Both the position numbers and the translations under genes were made by a program. Of a DNA stretch of 58,156 bases, positions 34,975-44,403 are shown piece by piece. Within the stretch, counting starts at the first letter, position 1. Each line of letters starts with the position of its first letter. The DNA comes from Phycisphaeraceae bacterium (GTDB taxonomy: Bacteria; Planctomycetota; Phycisphaerae; Phycisphaerales; Phycisphaeraceae). Where the stretch lies: the NCBI GenBank assembly GCA_020831765.1, contig JAFIFY010000109.1:1-58156 (forward strand). The letters run 5' to 3'. The notes under the pieces are model-generated. The model ran no database searches. It was not told where the DNA came from and saw only the letters and a list, made by a program, of their open reading frames with translations.

Positions 34975-36309
34975 GTGACCGACCCCTGGTTATGGCTTGG
35001 GCTTGTTGCGGCCCTGATCGGCGGCTATTTCGCCTGTTGCCACGTCGCGCTGAAGAACTTCGGCCGGGCGCGGCTCAATGATTTGTTCGCCGCCGCCGGC
35101 CGCGAGCCTGAATTGGCCCCATTTCTTGATCTCAAGCCCACCCTGCTGTTGATGAGCGGGACGCTGCGAACCTGCATGAGCATGCTGATGCTGCTCTGCC
35201 TGCTGATCTTCGTCGAGCGCGAGTGGTTCGGTCTGGCCCGCGAGGCTGATGGTTGGGCCGGATACGGTCATTATGTCGTCGCCTTCGCCCTCACGGGCCT
35301 GATCCTGAGCATCTTCGTCGTGTCGATCCCCGAGAGCGTCGGCCGCTACATGCCCGAGGCGCTTCTGTTCCGCTCGGCACGGTTCCTTCGTCTGGCGGTC
35401 TGGTTGTTCCTGCCCCTGGCCCGGTTTCTGCACCTTTTCGACCCGATCGTGCGGCGACTGAGCGGCTATCGGCCCGAAACCGAGACCGAGTCGCAACTGA
35501 GCGATGAAGTCCTCTCCGTGGTGGAAGGCCACGGCTCGACCGGACAGGTCGATGAAACCCAGAAGGAGATGATCGAGGCGGTCTTCGAGCTCAAGAGCAC
35601 GGCCGTCGATGAGATCATGACGCCCCGAACCGACATTCGCGGCGTCGAAGTCAACAGCCCGCTGCACGCCGTCAAGCAGGCGATTCAGGACGACGGCTTC
35701 AGCCGGCTGCCGGTGTACGAAGAATCGATCGACCACATTGTGGGACTTCTCTACGCCAAGGATCTGCTCCGCTTTCTCCGGACCGATGATTCAGCGGATG
35801 ATGAGTTCGACCTCCGAGAGATCATGCGCGAGGCGCTGATGGTGCCCGAGACCAAACCGGTCCGCGAGCTGCTGGCCGAGTTCAAGGCCCGAAAGGTGCA
35901 CATCGCGATCGTCCTGGATGAGTACGGCGGCACCGCCGGACTCATCACCGTCGAAGACATCATCGAGGAGATCATCGGCGACATCCAGGATGAATACGAA
36001 GCACCGGTGAAGGATGTGCCGATCGTGCGCATCGATGAGCAGACGATGGAAGTCGATGCGCGGGTTTATGTGGATGACCTGAACGATGAACTGCCGGTCG
36101 ATCTGCCTGAAGATGAGGACTACGACACGCTGGGCGGGTTCGTCTTCTCATCCCTGGGCCACGTACCGGCGGTGGGCGAATCGTTCGAGTTCCGCAATCT
36201 GCGCCTGACGGTGATCGAAGCCGAGCGCACGCGGGTGCTGCGGGTCCGGATCGAAGTGCTCGGCCCGGTCGGCACGGGAAGCGCGGCTTCTGAATCACCG
36301 GTGAGCTGA
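34975..36309 (+). CDS. CNNM/CorB/TlyC-type transporter with CBS pair and CorC_HlyC domain
   Basis: Hemolysin C/CNNM-family protein of 444 residues, thought to handle Mg2+ or Co2+ efflux. A DUF21-type membrane domain with four helices (residues about 5-160) is followed by the linker DEVLSVVEGHGSTGQVDETQKEMIEAVFEL. Two CBS domains follow (about 210-335; IMTPRTDIRGVEV...FSRLPVYEESIDHIVGLLYAKDLL, then VHIAIVLDEYGGTAGLITVEDIIEEIIGDI) and a CorC_HlyC domain (about 350-430; DYDTLGGFVFSSLGHVPAVGE). It starts with GTG at 34975. It probably shares a transcript with ybeY, 85 bases upstream. Confidence 0.93.
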   Translation: MTDPWLWLGLVAALIGGYFACCHVALKNFGRARLNDLFAAAGREPELAPFLDLKPTLLLMSGTLRTCMSMLMLLCLLIFVEREWFGLAREADGWAGYGHYVVAFALTGLILSIFVVSIPESVGRYMPEALLFRSARFLRLAVWLFLPLARFLHLFDPIVRRLSGYRPETETESQLSDEVLSVVEGHGSTGQVDETQKEMIEAVFELKSTAVDEIMTPRTDIRGVEVNSPLHAVKQAIQDDGFSRLPVYEESIDHIVGLLYAKDLLRFLRTDDSADDEFDLREIMREALMVPETKPVRELLAEFKARKVHIAIVLDEYGGTAGLITVEDIIEEIIGDIQDEYEAPVKDVPIVRIDEQTMEVDARVYVDDLNDELPVDLPEDEDYDTLGGFVFSSLGHVPAVGESFEFRNLRLTVIEAERTRVLRVRIEVLGPVGTGSAASESPVS

Positions 36310-36474
36310 TTCCGGACGACATGCCGGGATGCGGTATCGAGCATTCGCGCCAATACGCTGGTGGCCAGGCAATGCACACTATTTGATCTTTTTCAAGCAG
36401 TGCCTTCGGCTTCTACGAACATTCGCCCGCAGCGCCCAAGGTCCAGAATAAAGTCGCCACAATGCGAAAAAATC

Positions 36475-36503
36475 TTGCATTGCAGGGTTCGTTCAGCGAT
36501 AAT
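36475..36503 (+). promoter_or_regulatory. Sigma70-type promoter of the 36.5-kb RNA unit
   Basis: TTGCAT (36475-36480) and GATAAT (36498-36503) are separated by exactly 17 bases. The predicted transcription start is near 36510. Confidence 0.65.
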
Positions 36504-36538
36504 TCAAAGGTCGCCTGATCGCCCGAAAGGAGTCCTCC

Positions 36539-36715
36539 ATGCGTTGGAGTTCCATGGGTCGAAGGTTCGCATCTCCGTTTTGCCTGATCGAAACACGCTG
36601 TAGTGTCCCCTCGACCGCCGGGCAGCCTGGAGCTGAGTCTGCGGGATTCGCAGCCGGTCGATACCTTGAGAACCAGGCATCCCGGTCATGCGTACCACCA
36701 TTGGCTTTGAGATAA
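36539..36715 (+). CDS. Possible small ORF (58 aa) within the RNA unit
   Basis: ATG at 36539 is preceded by AAAGGAG at good spacing and opens a 58-codon frame ending TAA. The product (MRWSSMGRRFASPFCLIETR at its start) is basic and Ser/Cys-containing with no recognised motif. It coincides with the junction structure, so it may be accidental, or the RNA may be dual-function. Not supported beyond the ribosome site. Confidence 0.3.
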   Translation: MRWSSMGRRFASPFCLIETRCSVPSTAGQPGAESAGFAAGRYLENQASRSCVPPLALR

Positions 36716-36789
36716 ACCGTCCGGACCCGGCCAGACCGGAACCGGCCGAAAGCCAGACCAAGCGAGCTTCTTTCCTTCTCCTCCTCCTG

Positions 36790-36822
36790 CCCCGCACGAA
36801 CACGTTTCGCGCGGGGTTTTTT
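36790..36822 (+). terminator. Rho-independent terminator of the 36.5-kb RNA unit
   Basis: CCCCGC and CGAA pair with TTCG and GCGGGG around a short loop with one internal mismatch, followed by six T (36817-36822). Confidence 0.8.
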
Positions 36823-36903
36823 ATCGCTTGCCCGCTGGCGGCGGCGAACGACTGACCCTAAACATCATCGAATAAAACACTTACGGCCAGGCTTCGGCAT
36901 TGC

Positions 36904-36931
36904 TCGACAAGCCGATCCGCTTGGGTATCAT
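36904..36931 (+). promoter_or_regulatory. Putative rplS promoter
   Basis: TCGACA (36904-36909), 16 bases, TATCAT (36926-36931); each box matches the consensus at five of six positions. The leader before rplS would be about 170 bases, long enough for an autoregulatory structure. Confidence 0.5.
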
Positions 36932-37106
36932 ATGGGGCTCGGCATTTTCAGCTTCCCGGCTGTCAGGGCACAGCCTGCTGGATGCCGGTTCCCGCCTTCA
37001 GAACGGCCGCAAGCCCGGACTCGTTTCCAGCCGATGTCCCGGTGGGCGTGAGATGGGCGACCAGGCCGACGTCGGCATCACCGATTTGAGTAAGTGAGCA
37101 AGAGCC

Positions 37107-37532
37107 ATGAGCCATGCCATGATCCAGGAATTTGAAGCACGCCAGATGCGCACCGATCATCCGGAAGTTGCCGTCGGCGATACCGTGGATGTGCATCTGA
37201 AGATCGTTGAAGGTGCCAAGGAGCGAATCCAGGTCTTCAACGGGGTTGTCATCGCACAGGGCGGAACGGGCATGAACCAGACCATCACGGTCCGTCGCAT
37301 CGTCGCCAACGAAGGCGTCGAGCGGGTCATCCCGATCCACAATCCGCGCGTGGCACGCATCGAAGTCAAGCGTCAGGGTCATGTGCGACGTGCCAAGCTC
37401 TATTACCTTCGCGATCGCGTCGGCAAAAAGCGGCGGCTTCAGGATCGCCGCCGGGGACTTGCGACGACAACCCGACGCCCGCAGGCCGCTGAAGCCAAGC
37501 CCGAGGCCGTGGCAGCGGGCGCTGAGGCCTGA
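37107..37532 (+). CDS. rplS: 50S ribosomal protein L19
   Basis: Ribosomal protein L19, at the 30S-50S interface, 141 residues. The family core is intact: FEARQMRTDHPEVAVGDTVDVHLKIVEGAKERIQVFNGVVIA, then TITVRRIVANEGVERVIPIHNP, IEVKRQGHVRRAKLYYLRDRVGKKRRLQD (residues about 85-115). A non-conserved alanine/proline-rich tail of about 25 residues extends the usual 115-120. The start at 37107 or the Met four codons later is possible; the ribosome site (AAGAG) is modest. lysS follows 200 bases downstream. Confidence 0.97.
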   Translation: MSHAMIQEFEARQMRTDHPEVAVGDTVDVHLKIVEGAKERIQVFNGVVIAQGGTGMNQTITVRRIVANEGVERVIPIHNPRVARIEVKRQGHVRRAKLYYLRDRVGKKRRLQDRRRGLATTTRRPQAAEAKPEAVAAGAEA

Positions 37533-37733
37533 CGCCATCTGGGCGATGCCGCCTGATCGCACGCCTACCCGCCGGCGGACAGGTTCGTCCCATCCCGCCC
37601 GGCTCACGCCAAAACACGATGCTTTGCCATCAGGACCGGCAAGCCCACGGCGGGCGGATTTCCGCTTCGCGCAGCGCTGGCCGACATCAGCCCGCCGCTT
37701 CATCAACCGGTGGCCCGTGGTAGGATTCAAGCG

Positions 37734-39293
37734 TTGAATACCGCTTCTCCCCAAACCGATCACGGTGGCTCGGACCTACCCCCCGGCTCCGCATCCACGC
37801 CCGCCGGCGGCGTCGACCAGGAAGCGGATCGACGCAACAAGCGCGAGAGGTTGCGGGCGGAACTGGGCATCGACCCCTACGGTGGAAGCATCTCCGGCCT
37901 GATCAGCCTCGCCGAGGCCAGAGCCCTCCATCAGCCCCGGTCCGAACACGAATCCACAGATGAAGATCAGCGGCCGCTGGTCTGCGTCGCCGGGCGCATC
38001 CGGCTGCACCGGGTCATGGGCAACCTGGTCTTTGCCACGCTTCGCGATCACAGCGGCGACCTGCAAATCGCCATCAGCAAGAAGTCCGTCACCCCCGAGG
38101 CATTCAAGCTCGCCAAGCTGCTGGACCTTGGCGACATTGTGGTCGCTTCCGGGCGGCTGGGCACCACCCGGACCGGCGAACTGACCGTCTGGTGTGAAGG
38201 TGATGACGGCTTGAGCCTGGCGTGCAAGAGCCTGACTCCTCCACCGGACAAGCATTCAGGCCTTCAGGATTCGGAGCTTCGCTGCCGGCTTCGGTATGCC
38301 GACATGTTCGCCAACCCGGCGGTGACCGAAACGTTCCAGAAACGCTCGAAGATCGTCAGCGCCATCCGCCGCTTCATGGATGAGCGGGGCTTTCTCGAAG
38401 TCGAAACGCCGATGCTCCAGCCCATCGCCGGTGGCGCGGCGGCCAAGCCGTTCACCACCCACCACAACGCGCTGGATATTCCCCTGTTCCTTCGCATCGC
38501 GCCTGAGCTTTACCTCAAGCGCCTCCTGGTCGGCGGCATTCCGAAGGTTTACGAGATCAACCGCAACTTCCGCAACGAAGGGGTGGACCGACGGCACAAT
38601 CCCGAGTTCACCTCGATGGAGGTGTACGAAGCCTTTGGCGACCATCGAACGGGCCTGGAGCTGGTTGAATCGCTGATCCGCCATCTGGCGACCATGATCG
38701 AGCCGTCGGGGGCGATCCCCTGGACCGACCACGTCATCGACTACGCCCGCCCGTTCCGGCAGGTGACCTACGCCGAGCTTTTCCAGCAGGCCAACGGTTT
38801 TTCCATTTTCGATTTCGACCAGGTCCGGAAGAAGGCCCGCGCGATGCATCTGCCCGAGGCCGGCCTGGACAACTGGCTGGTGGTCAACCACTTGTTCGAG
38901 GCCACGGCCGAGAAGGGCCTGATCCAGCCCACGTTCGTTCTGGATTACCCCAGCGCGATCAGTCCCTTGACCCGTCCCAAGTCCGATCAGCCCGAGCTAT
39001 GCGAGCGCTGGGACCTGTTCATCGGCGAGATGGAGATCGGCCCCTGCTACACCGAACTCAACGATCCAGACCTTCAGCAGCAGCGTTTCCGCGAGCAGTT
39101 GGCCGGCGCTGATGAGGAAGAAAACACTTTCCGAAGTGTGGACGAGGACTTCCTGGCCGCGCTACGGTTCGGCATGCCCCCGGCCGGCGGCATCGGCCTG
39201 GGCATCGACCGGCTGGTCATGCTGTTGACCGGGAGCCGTACCATTCGTGATGTGATCCTCTTCCCACTGCTCCGGCCGGCAGGACCGGGCTGA
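37734..39293 (+). CDS. lysS: Lysyl-tRNA synthetase, class II
   Basis: Charges tRNA-Lys; class II aminoacyl-tRNA synthetase of about 519 residues. The N-terminal OB-fold anticodon-binding domain (about residues 75-170; VAGRIRLHRVMGNLVFATLRD) is followed by the catalytic domain with motif 2 YEINRNFRNEGVDRRHNPEFT (about 275-295) and motif 3 GIGLGIDRLVMLLTGSRTIRDVILFP at the C-terminus. I start at TTG 37734, which has AGGA eight bases upstream; a GTG at 37710 is in frame but lacks a ribosome site. The Lys-specific segment GEMEIGPCYTELNDP is present. Stops 13 bases before the LolE-type permease gene. Confidence 0.95.
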   Translation: MNTASPQTDHGGSDLPPGSASTPAGGVDQEADRRNKRERLRAELGIDPYGGSISGLISLAEARALHQPRSEHESTDEDQRPLVCVAGRIRLHRVMGNLVFATLRDHSGDLQIAISKKSVTPEAFKLAKLLDLGDIVVASGRLGTTRTGELTVWCEGDDGLSLACKSLTPPPDKHSGLQDSELRCRLRYADMFANPAVTETFQKRSKIVSAIRRFMDERGFLEVETPMLQPIAGGAAAKPFTTHHNALDIPLFLRIAPELYLKRLLVGGIPKVYEINRNFRNEGVDRRHNPEFTSMEVYEAFGDHRTGLELVESLIRHLATMIEPSGAIPWTDHVIDYARPFRQVTYAELFQQANGFSIFDFDQVRKKARAMHLPEAGLDNWLVVNHLFEATAEKGLIQPTFVLDYPSAISPLTRPKSDQPELCERWDLFIGEMEIGPCYTELNDPDLQQQRFREQLAGADEEENTFRSVDEDFLAALRFGMPPAGGIGLGIDRLVMLLTGSRTIRDVILFPLLRPAGPG

Positions 39294-39306
39294 AACAGGG
39301 CGACGC

Positions 39307-40839
39307 ATGTATATCAGCCTGCTGATCCGCAAGTACCTCTTCCGCAAGATCGCCCCGCTCTTCGCCACGCTGGCCGTTGCCCTGTGTTCGGCCATGGTGA
39401 TCATCGTCCTGAGCGTCATGGGCGGTTTCTACGACCTGATGCAGACCTCGGCCAGAAGCCTTCTGGGCGATGTGATCATCACCCACGGGCTTTCGGGCTT
39501 TCCCCATGAGAAGCTGCTGGAAAAGATCGAGACCATGGACTCGGTCGAGGCGGCCACGCCCATTGTGCGCACGTTCGGCCTGCTCCAGCTTCACGGCGGC
39601 ATCTCCATGGTGCAGGTCGATGGCATCGATCCGGAGAGTTTCAACCGGGTGACCCGATTCGAGGATGCCATCCACTGGCGGTCCGAGGATGTCGTGGGTT
39701 ATGCCAACCGTTGGCTGCGGGTGGCCGCCGATGAGGAACAATCCGGCCAACACCGATGGCTGATACCCGGTGACGATCGGTACTTCCAGCGACTGGCCGA
39801 ATTCTTCACCGAAGCCGAGCTTGCCGAATATGGCAGCGCGCTGAAGGTTCCCCAGGTCTGGTCGCAGGTCGCTGAAGACGACGATGACGCCGATCCGGCC
39901 ATCGTCCTGGGCGTTGCGCTGAGCCCGTTCAACATCCGAACCCCGCAGGGCCAGTATGAGTTCAACCTCGACACGCTGGGCGAATCGGTGACGCTGACCA
40001 TCGCGCCGATGACGCGGAGCGGTGAGCTGGGCGATCGCCGCGCGGTTCAGCGGTTCACGATCGTCAATGAGTACAAGAGCGGCCTGATGGATGCCGACCG
40101 GGGCCAGGTGTTCGTGCCGTTCGAGATTCTCCAGAAGATGAACCAGTTCGACGCCTGGAAGCTCTATCCCGATGAGGATCCGGTCACGCTCGAGCCGATC
40201 GGAGACCCCATTGCCATGCCCGCCCGGGCGACGCTGATCATGGTTCGCGCCAAGCCAGGCATCGATGCTCAGACGCTCCGAACCCAGACCGAGGCGGTGA
40301 TCGAGGAGCATCGTAAGCGGATGGGCTGGCAGATGTCGCCGCGGGTGATGACCTGGCGCGACCAGCATGCCGGACTGTTCGCCGCGGTTGAAAACGAGCG
40401 CGGGCTGCTGACGATCCTCTTTGGCATCATCAGCATGGTCGCGGCGGTGATGATCGGCGTGATCTTCTACATGATCGCCATGGAGAAGACCCGGGATATC
40501 GGCGTGCTTCGGGCCATCGGCGCCGGCCGCGCGGGCATCGCATCCATCTTCCTCTGCTACGGCCTGGTGCTGGGCATCATCGGCTCGATCCTGGGCGTCA
40601 CGCTGGCGTGGCTGGTGGTCAGCAACATCAACGAAATCCAGGAGTTTCTCGTGGTGCTCGGCTTCCAGCGCGTCTGGGACCCGCAGACCTACTACTTCGA
40701 CCGCATCCCTTCGCGTCTGGATGCCGGGGAGGTAGCCATCATTGTCCTGGCCGCGATCACCGCCAGCATCGTCGCCGCGATCGTGCCGGCCATCCTCGCG
40801 GCGATGGTCGATCCGGTAAAGTCGCTTCGCTATGAGTGA
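39307..40839 (+). CDS. ABC transporter permease, LolC/LolE (FtsX/MacB) family
   Basis: Permease of a lipoprotein-release type ABC transporter, 510 residues. Helix 1 (about residues 17-40) is followed by a large periplasmic domain (about 45-360) and a C-terminal FtsX-type bundle of three helices (about 375-500; IFYMIAMEKTRDIGVLRAIGAG carries the conserved coupling segment, and [11 protein letters not shown] is the usual C-terminus). It overlaps the ATPase gene by eight bases, so the two form one unit. Only one permease gene is present, implying a homodimer or a partner elsewhere. The periplasmic domain is about 100 residues longer than in E. coli LolC/E, by rough comparison. Confidence 0.9.
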   Translation: MYISLLIRKYLFRKIAPLFATLAVALCSAMVIIVLSVMGGFYDLMQTSARSLLGDVIITHGLSGFPHEKLLEKIETMDSVEAATPIVRTFGLLQLHGGISMVQVDGIDPESFNRVTRFEDAIHWRSEDVVGYANRWLRVAADEEQSGQHRWLIPGDDRYFQRLAEFFTEAELAEYGSALKVPQVWSQVAEDDDDADPAIVLGVALSPFNIRTPQGQYEFNLDTLGESVTLTIAPMTRSGELGDRRAVQRFTIVNEYKSGLMDADRGQVFVPFEILQKMNQFDAWKLYPDEDPVTLEPIGDPIAMPARATLIMVRAKPGIDAQTLRTQTEAVIEEHRKRMGWQMSPRVMTWRDQHAGLFAAVENERGLLTILFGIISMVAAVMIGVIFYMIAMEKTRDIGVLRAIGAGRAGIASIFLCYGLVLGIIGSILGVTLAWLVVSNINEIQEFLVVLGFQRVWDPQTYYFDRIPSRLDAGEVAIIVLAAITASIVAAIVPAILAAMVDPVKSLRYE

Positions 40840-41605
40840 AAAGCCCTCCAACGCAACGGTCGCGCCGCCGAGCGCGGCCAATGACGACCTGCCCGTCGCC
40901 CGGCGGTCGCCGGTCTCCGGTCCTCTGCTGGAAGCCACCGACGTCGCCAAGCATTTCCGCATGGGCCAGGAAGACATCCAGGTGCTCCGGAGCATCCACC
41001 TCAAGGTCGAGCCTGGCGAATGGGTCAGCATCATCGGGGCTTCGGGCTCGGGAAAGAGCACCCTGCTCCATCTCCTGGCGGCTTTGGACCGGCCGGACCG
41101 GGGAACACTGAAAGTGGAGGGTCGATCGATCTTCGACCTGGGCGCGGGCGATTTGAACCGCTATCGCGTGGAGAAAGTCGGCATCGTCTTCCAGGCGTAT
41201 CACCTGCTTCCGGAATTGTCAGCCCTCGAAAACGCGATGATCAGCGGCATGATGCGCCGGAGGGCCGACCGGGGCGAGGGCACCCTCCGGGATCGGGCCA
41301 CAGCGCTGCTGGACCAACTCGGCCTCGGCCACCGCCTCCGCCATCGGCCCAACAAGCTCTCCGGTGGCGAGCGGCAGCGGGTGGCCATCGCCCGGGCATT
41401 GATCAACCGGCCGGTGTTGCTGCTGGCCGATGAGCCGACGGGCAACCTTGACCAGCGGACCGGCCAGCACATCCTCGAGCTTTTCCAGCGGATCCATCAG
41501 TCCGGCCAATCGATCATCATGGTCACCCACGAGCCGGGCATCGCCGCCATGGCCGATCGCTGTCTCCAACTCGACGATAGCGGCCTTTCACCCGCCAAAG
41601 TCTGA
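40832..41605 (+). CDS. lolD: ABC transporter ATPase, LolD-like
   Basis: Nucleotide-binding subunit, 257 residues, powering the adjacent permease for lipoprotein release from the inner membrane. Walker [10 protein letters not shown] (about residues 70-78), Q-loop [18 protein letters not shown], signature [15 protein letters not shown], Walker [13 protein letters not shown], and H-loop MVTHEP are all intact. An N-terminal extension of about 30 residues is unusual. It starts inside the permease gene (eight-base overlap). After its stop, 187 bases separate it from the next gene. Confidence 0.93.
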   Translation: MSEKPSNATVAPPSAANDDLPVARRSPVSGPLLEATDVAKHFRMGQEDIQVLRSIHLKVEPGEWVSIIGASGSGKSTLLHLLAALDRPDRGTLKVEGRSIFDLGAGDLNRYRVEKVGIVFQAYHLLPELSALENAMISGMMRRRADRGEGTLRDRATALLDQLGLGHRLRHRPNKLSGGERQRVAIARALINRPVLLLADEPTGNLDQRTGQHILELFQRIHQSGQSIIMVTHEPGIAAMADRCLQLDDSGLSPAKV

Positions 41606-41792
41606 AATCACCGGGCCGATTCGCTGGACTCAGGTTCACCGCCACGGATGCTCGGCCGGATTGGCGAACCTGAAATCCTCGAGTCGGGCGGCGATGGCGG
41701 GCTTCCGATCTGGCCGGAAACCCGCTTTTTCGGTAAATTGTCCGCTTCCCGCCCGACCGGGCCGACCCCGCCCCATCCCATCGAGCCAAGCC

Positions 41793-42764
41793 ATGACCCG
41801 ACGAGTGTTGTTGACCACCACCAGCTACCAGGACACGCCCGGAGCCCATCACCAATTGCTCAAGGAAAGCGGCTACGAGGTTGTTCGCGATCGCGGTCCG
41901 CTCAGCGAGACGCGGATGCTTGAATTGATCGAAACCGCCGGCCCGTTCGATGGCCTGCTCAACGGTGATGATCAGATCACGGCCCGGGTCATCGATGCCG
42001 CCCTGCCGGCGCTCAAGTGCATCTGCAAGTACGGCATCGGGCTGGATTCGATCGATGTCCGTCACGCCACCAGCCGCAAGGTTCCCGTGCTCTTTACGCC
42101 CGGCGTCAATCACACCACCGTCGCCGAACATGCCCTCGGGCTGATGATCGCGCTGGCCAAGCATTTCTGGGCGCATCTGCGTGAAGTCAAAGCGGGCAAC
42201 TGGAAACGAATCACCGGCAGCGAGCTTCACGGAAAGACCCTGGCGGTGCTGGGCATGGGCCGGATCGGCAAGGAAGTGATCATTCGCGGCCGGGCGTTCG
42301 GCATGAAGCCGGTGGGCTTCGATCTCCACTGGGATGAAGCGTTCGCCGCCGAGCACGGCGTCCAGCGCATCGATACCGCTGAAGAGGCCCTGAAGGTCGC
42401 CGATGTGGTCAGCCTGCACATGAATCTGAGCGAAGAAAACGCCGGATTCATCAATGCCCGTACGCTCAGCCTGATGAAGGCCTCGGCCATACTGATCAAT
42501 ACCGCCCGGGGCGGATTGGTGGTTGAGCGGGATATCGCCGACGCTTGCCGCGCCGGCCGCCTGGGCGGATATGCCACCGATGTTCTGGATCACGAGCCGA
42601 TGAAAGCGCCCCATCCCTTCCAGGACATTGACAACATCCTTGTGACACCGCACGTCGGCAGCCGAACCTTCGAAAGCGTCGAACGCCAGGCGATGCGCGC
42701 CACGCGGAATCTGATCAACTTCCTCGAAGGTCGCGAAGATTTCATCCAGGCCAATCGCTTCTGA
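41793..42764 (+). CDS. D-2-hydroxyacid dehydrogenase (phosphoglycerate dehydrogenase-like)
   Basis: NAD-dependent 2-hydroxyacid dehydrogenase of 323 residues. The Rossmann motif [14 protein letters not shown] is at about residue 149; catalytic residues are in [10 protein letters not shown] (Arg), the DVLDHEP segment (Glu) and TPHVGSRT (His). The N-terminal [14 protein letters not shown] is the SerA/PGDH-like substrate loop. It lacks the ACT domain of SerA. The ATG at 41793 is preceded only by a weak site; a longer frame overlapping lolD is not credible. gnd starts 68 bases downstream, so the two may be co-transcribed. It is a separate gene from the 2-hydroxyacid dehydrogenase at 32.2 kb and differs from it clearly. 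Confidence 0.9.
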   Translation: MTRRVLLTTTSYQDTPGAHHQLLKESGYEVVRDRGPLSETRMLELIETAGPFDGLLNGDDQITARVIDAALPALKCICKYGIGLDSIDVRHATSRKVPVLFTPGVNHTTVAEHALGLMIALAKHFWAHLREVKAGNWKRITGSELHGKTLAVLGMGRIGKEVIIRGRAFGMKPVGFDLHWDEAFAAEHGVQRIDTAEEALKVADVVSLHMNLSEENAGFINARTLSLMKASAILINTARGGLVVERDIADACRAGRLGGYATDVLDHEPMKAPHPFQDIDNILVTPHVGSRTFESVERQAMRATRNLINFLEGREDFIQANRF

Positions 42765-42832
42765 CTTCAGTGGCCACGAGCCCCCACCATCACACCATCG
42801 GCGGCGTCCGGCCGCACGGAGAATCACACGAT

Positions 42833-44392
42833 ATGGCGACCCGCAAACGTTCGAGCGATAAAGACCCGCATTCCGATATCGGCCTGATCGGCCTGGCCGT
42901 GATGGGCCAGAACCTTGTGCTGAACATCGCCGATCATGGATTTGCGATTTCCGTCTATAACCGCACCGAGGCCAGGACACGCGAGTTTCTTGAACAGGCC
43001 CAGGCCCAGGAGCCGTGCTTTGGCAATCTCAGGGGCTGTTATTCGCTCGAGGAACTGGTCGCAAGCCTCAAGCGGCCGCGCAAGCTCATCCTGCTGGTCA
43101 AATCCACGGCCAAGCACGGCCATGAGCGCGATGCCGTGGACTTGCTGATCGATCAATTGCTCCCGTTGCTGGATACCGGCGACATCCTCGTCGATGGCGG
43201 CAACTCGAACTGGAACTGCACCATCCGCCGGGCCGGGGAACTGGGCCAGCGCGGTATTCGCTTCATCGGGTCGGGCGTCTCCGGCGGCGAGGTCGGGGCG
43301 CGATTCGGCCCTTCGCTCATGCCCGGTGGCGACCTCAAGGCGTGGAAGAGCCTCGAGCCCATCTGGACCGCCATCAGTGCCAAGGTCGATCGCAAGTCCG
43401 GCAAGCCGCTGGAAAACTACGCCAAGGGCAAGCCCATCACCGAGGGTGAACCCTGCGCGGCGTATATCGGCCCGGACGGCGCGGGCCACTACGTGAAGAT
43501 GGTCCACAACGGCATTGAATACGGCGACATGCAGTTGATCTGCGAGGCGTACTTTCTCATGTCCAGACTGCTGGGCATGAAAGCCGGCGCTATTGGCGAA
43601 GTTTTTGAGCAGTGGAACGCCGGCGATCTGGATTCCTTCCTCATTCAGATCACCGCCGACATTCTCAAGCAGAAAGACCCGATCAAATCCGGCAAGTTCC
43701 TGGTGGATCATGTCCTGGACACCGCCGGGCAGAAAGGCACCGGCAAGTGGACCGCCGACAGCGCGTTGGAACTGGGCATCCCGGCCTCAACGATCGCCGA
43801 GGCGGTGTTCGCCCGCTGCGCCAGCGCGCTCAAGGAGGAACGGGTTTCGGCCGCGCGCGTGCTGCGCGGCCCCAAACCCGCCTTTGAAGGCGAGCGCGAA
43901 GACCTGATCGCCGCCATTCGCGATGCCCTCTATTGCTCGAAGATCTGCTCCTACGCCCAGGGCTTCCAGCTCATGGCCGAAGCCCAGCGCGAGTACAAGT
44001 GGAAGCTGGATTTCGGGCAGATCGCCATGATCTGGCGCGGCGGCTGCATTATCCGCGCCCGCTTCCTGCAGAAGATCAAGGAAGCCTACGACGAGAACCC
44101 CGGCCTGGCCAACCTGCTGTTGGACCCCTACTTCCGCAAGCAGATTCAGAAGGGACAGGGCAACTGGCGCAAGATCGTGGCCCTGAGCGCTCAGAACGGC
44201 GTCCCCTGCCCGGCGTTCGGCTCGGCCCTGGCTTACTATGACATGTACCGATCGTCGGTGCTGCCGGCCAACCTCCTGCAAGCCCAACGCGATTACTTTG
44301 GGGCCCACACGTTTGAGCGAACGGACAAGCCGCGCGGCAAGTTCTTCCACGTCGATTGGCCCGACCCCAAACGCCCCATGCAAAGCGTGTGA
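42833..44392 (+). CDS. gnd: 6-phosphogluconate dehydrogenase, decarboxylating
   Basis: Pentose-phosphate enzyme converting 6-phosphogluconate to ribulose 5-phosphate, CO2 and NADPH. The 519-residue chain belongs to the long, GndA-type. It shows [21 protein letters not shown] near the N-terminus, [31 protein letters not shown] (substrate loop), [21 protein letters not shown] with the catalytic Lys, and the C-terminal FHVDWP. The chain is about 40-50 residues longer than typical, partly at the N-terminus. GGAG lies about ten bases before the ATG at 42833. The convergent PHP gene follows by 11 bases. Confidence 0.95.
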   Translation: MATRKRSSDKDPHSDIGLIGLAVMGQNLVLNIADHGFAISVYNRTEARTREFLEQAQAQEPCFGNLRGCYSLEELVASLKRPRKLILLVKSTAKHGHERDAVDLLIDQLLPLLDTGDILVDGGNSNWNCTIRRAGELGQRGIRFIGSGVSGGEVGARFGPSLMPGGDLKAWKSLEPIWTAISAKVDRKSGKPLENYAKGKPITEGEPCAAYIGPDGAGHYVKMVHNGIEYGDMQLICEAYFLMSRLLGMKAGAIGEVFEQWNAGDLDSFLIQITADILKQKDPIKSGKFLVDHVLDTAGQKGTGKWTADSALELGIPASTIAEAVFARCASALKEERVSAARVLRGPKPAFEGEREDLIAAIRDALYCSKICSYAQGFQLMAEAQREYKWKLDFGQIAMIWRGGCIIRARFLQKIKEAYDENPGLANLLLDPYFRKQIQKGQGNWRKIVALSAQNGVPCPAFGSALAYYDMYRSSVLPANLLQAQRDYFGAHTFERTDKPRGKFFHVDWPDPKRPMQSV

Positions 44393-44403
44393 ACCAGGGA
44401 TCA

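Larger units (their letters stand above)
36510..36822 (+). ncRNA. Structured RNA candidate of about 310 nt
   Basis: The transcript would hold a three-way-junction-like element. An outer stem TCGACCG/CGGTCGA (36611-36617 with 36655-36661) encloses two hairpins, CAGC/GCTG (36623-36635) and CTGCG/CGCAG (36639-36653). A second stem GGCTTT/AAAGCC (36703-36708 with 36749-36754) encloses further CCGG-rich pairing, followed by the terminator. I checked for features of RNase P RNA, tmRNA and the cobalamin riboswitch and did not see them. Confidence 0.5.
36310..37106. other. Long intergenic region with RNA unit and rplS promoter
   Basis: The 797 bases between the CBS-domain gene and rplS hold a plus-strand promoter, a structured RNA candidate with a possible 58-codon ORF, a terminator and, further on, the rplS promoter. 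The usual rpsP-rimM-trmD genes that precede rplS in many bacteria are absent. A TTG-started frame 36900-37097 has no ribosome site and overlaps the rplS promoter. Confidence 0.6.

Noticed and set aside
36900-37097. TTG-started frame of 65 codons before rplS
   Set aside because: Has no ribosome-binding site, spans the rplS promoter and leader, and has no recognisable motif.
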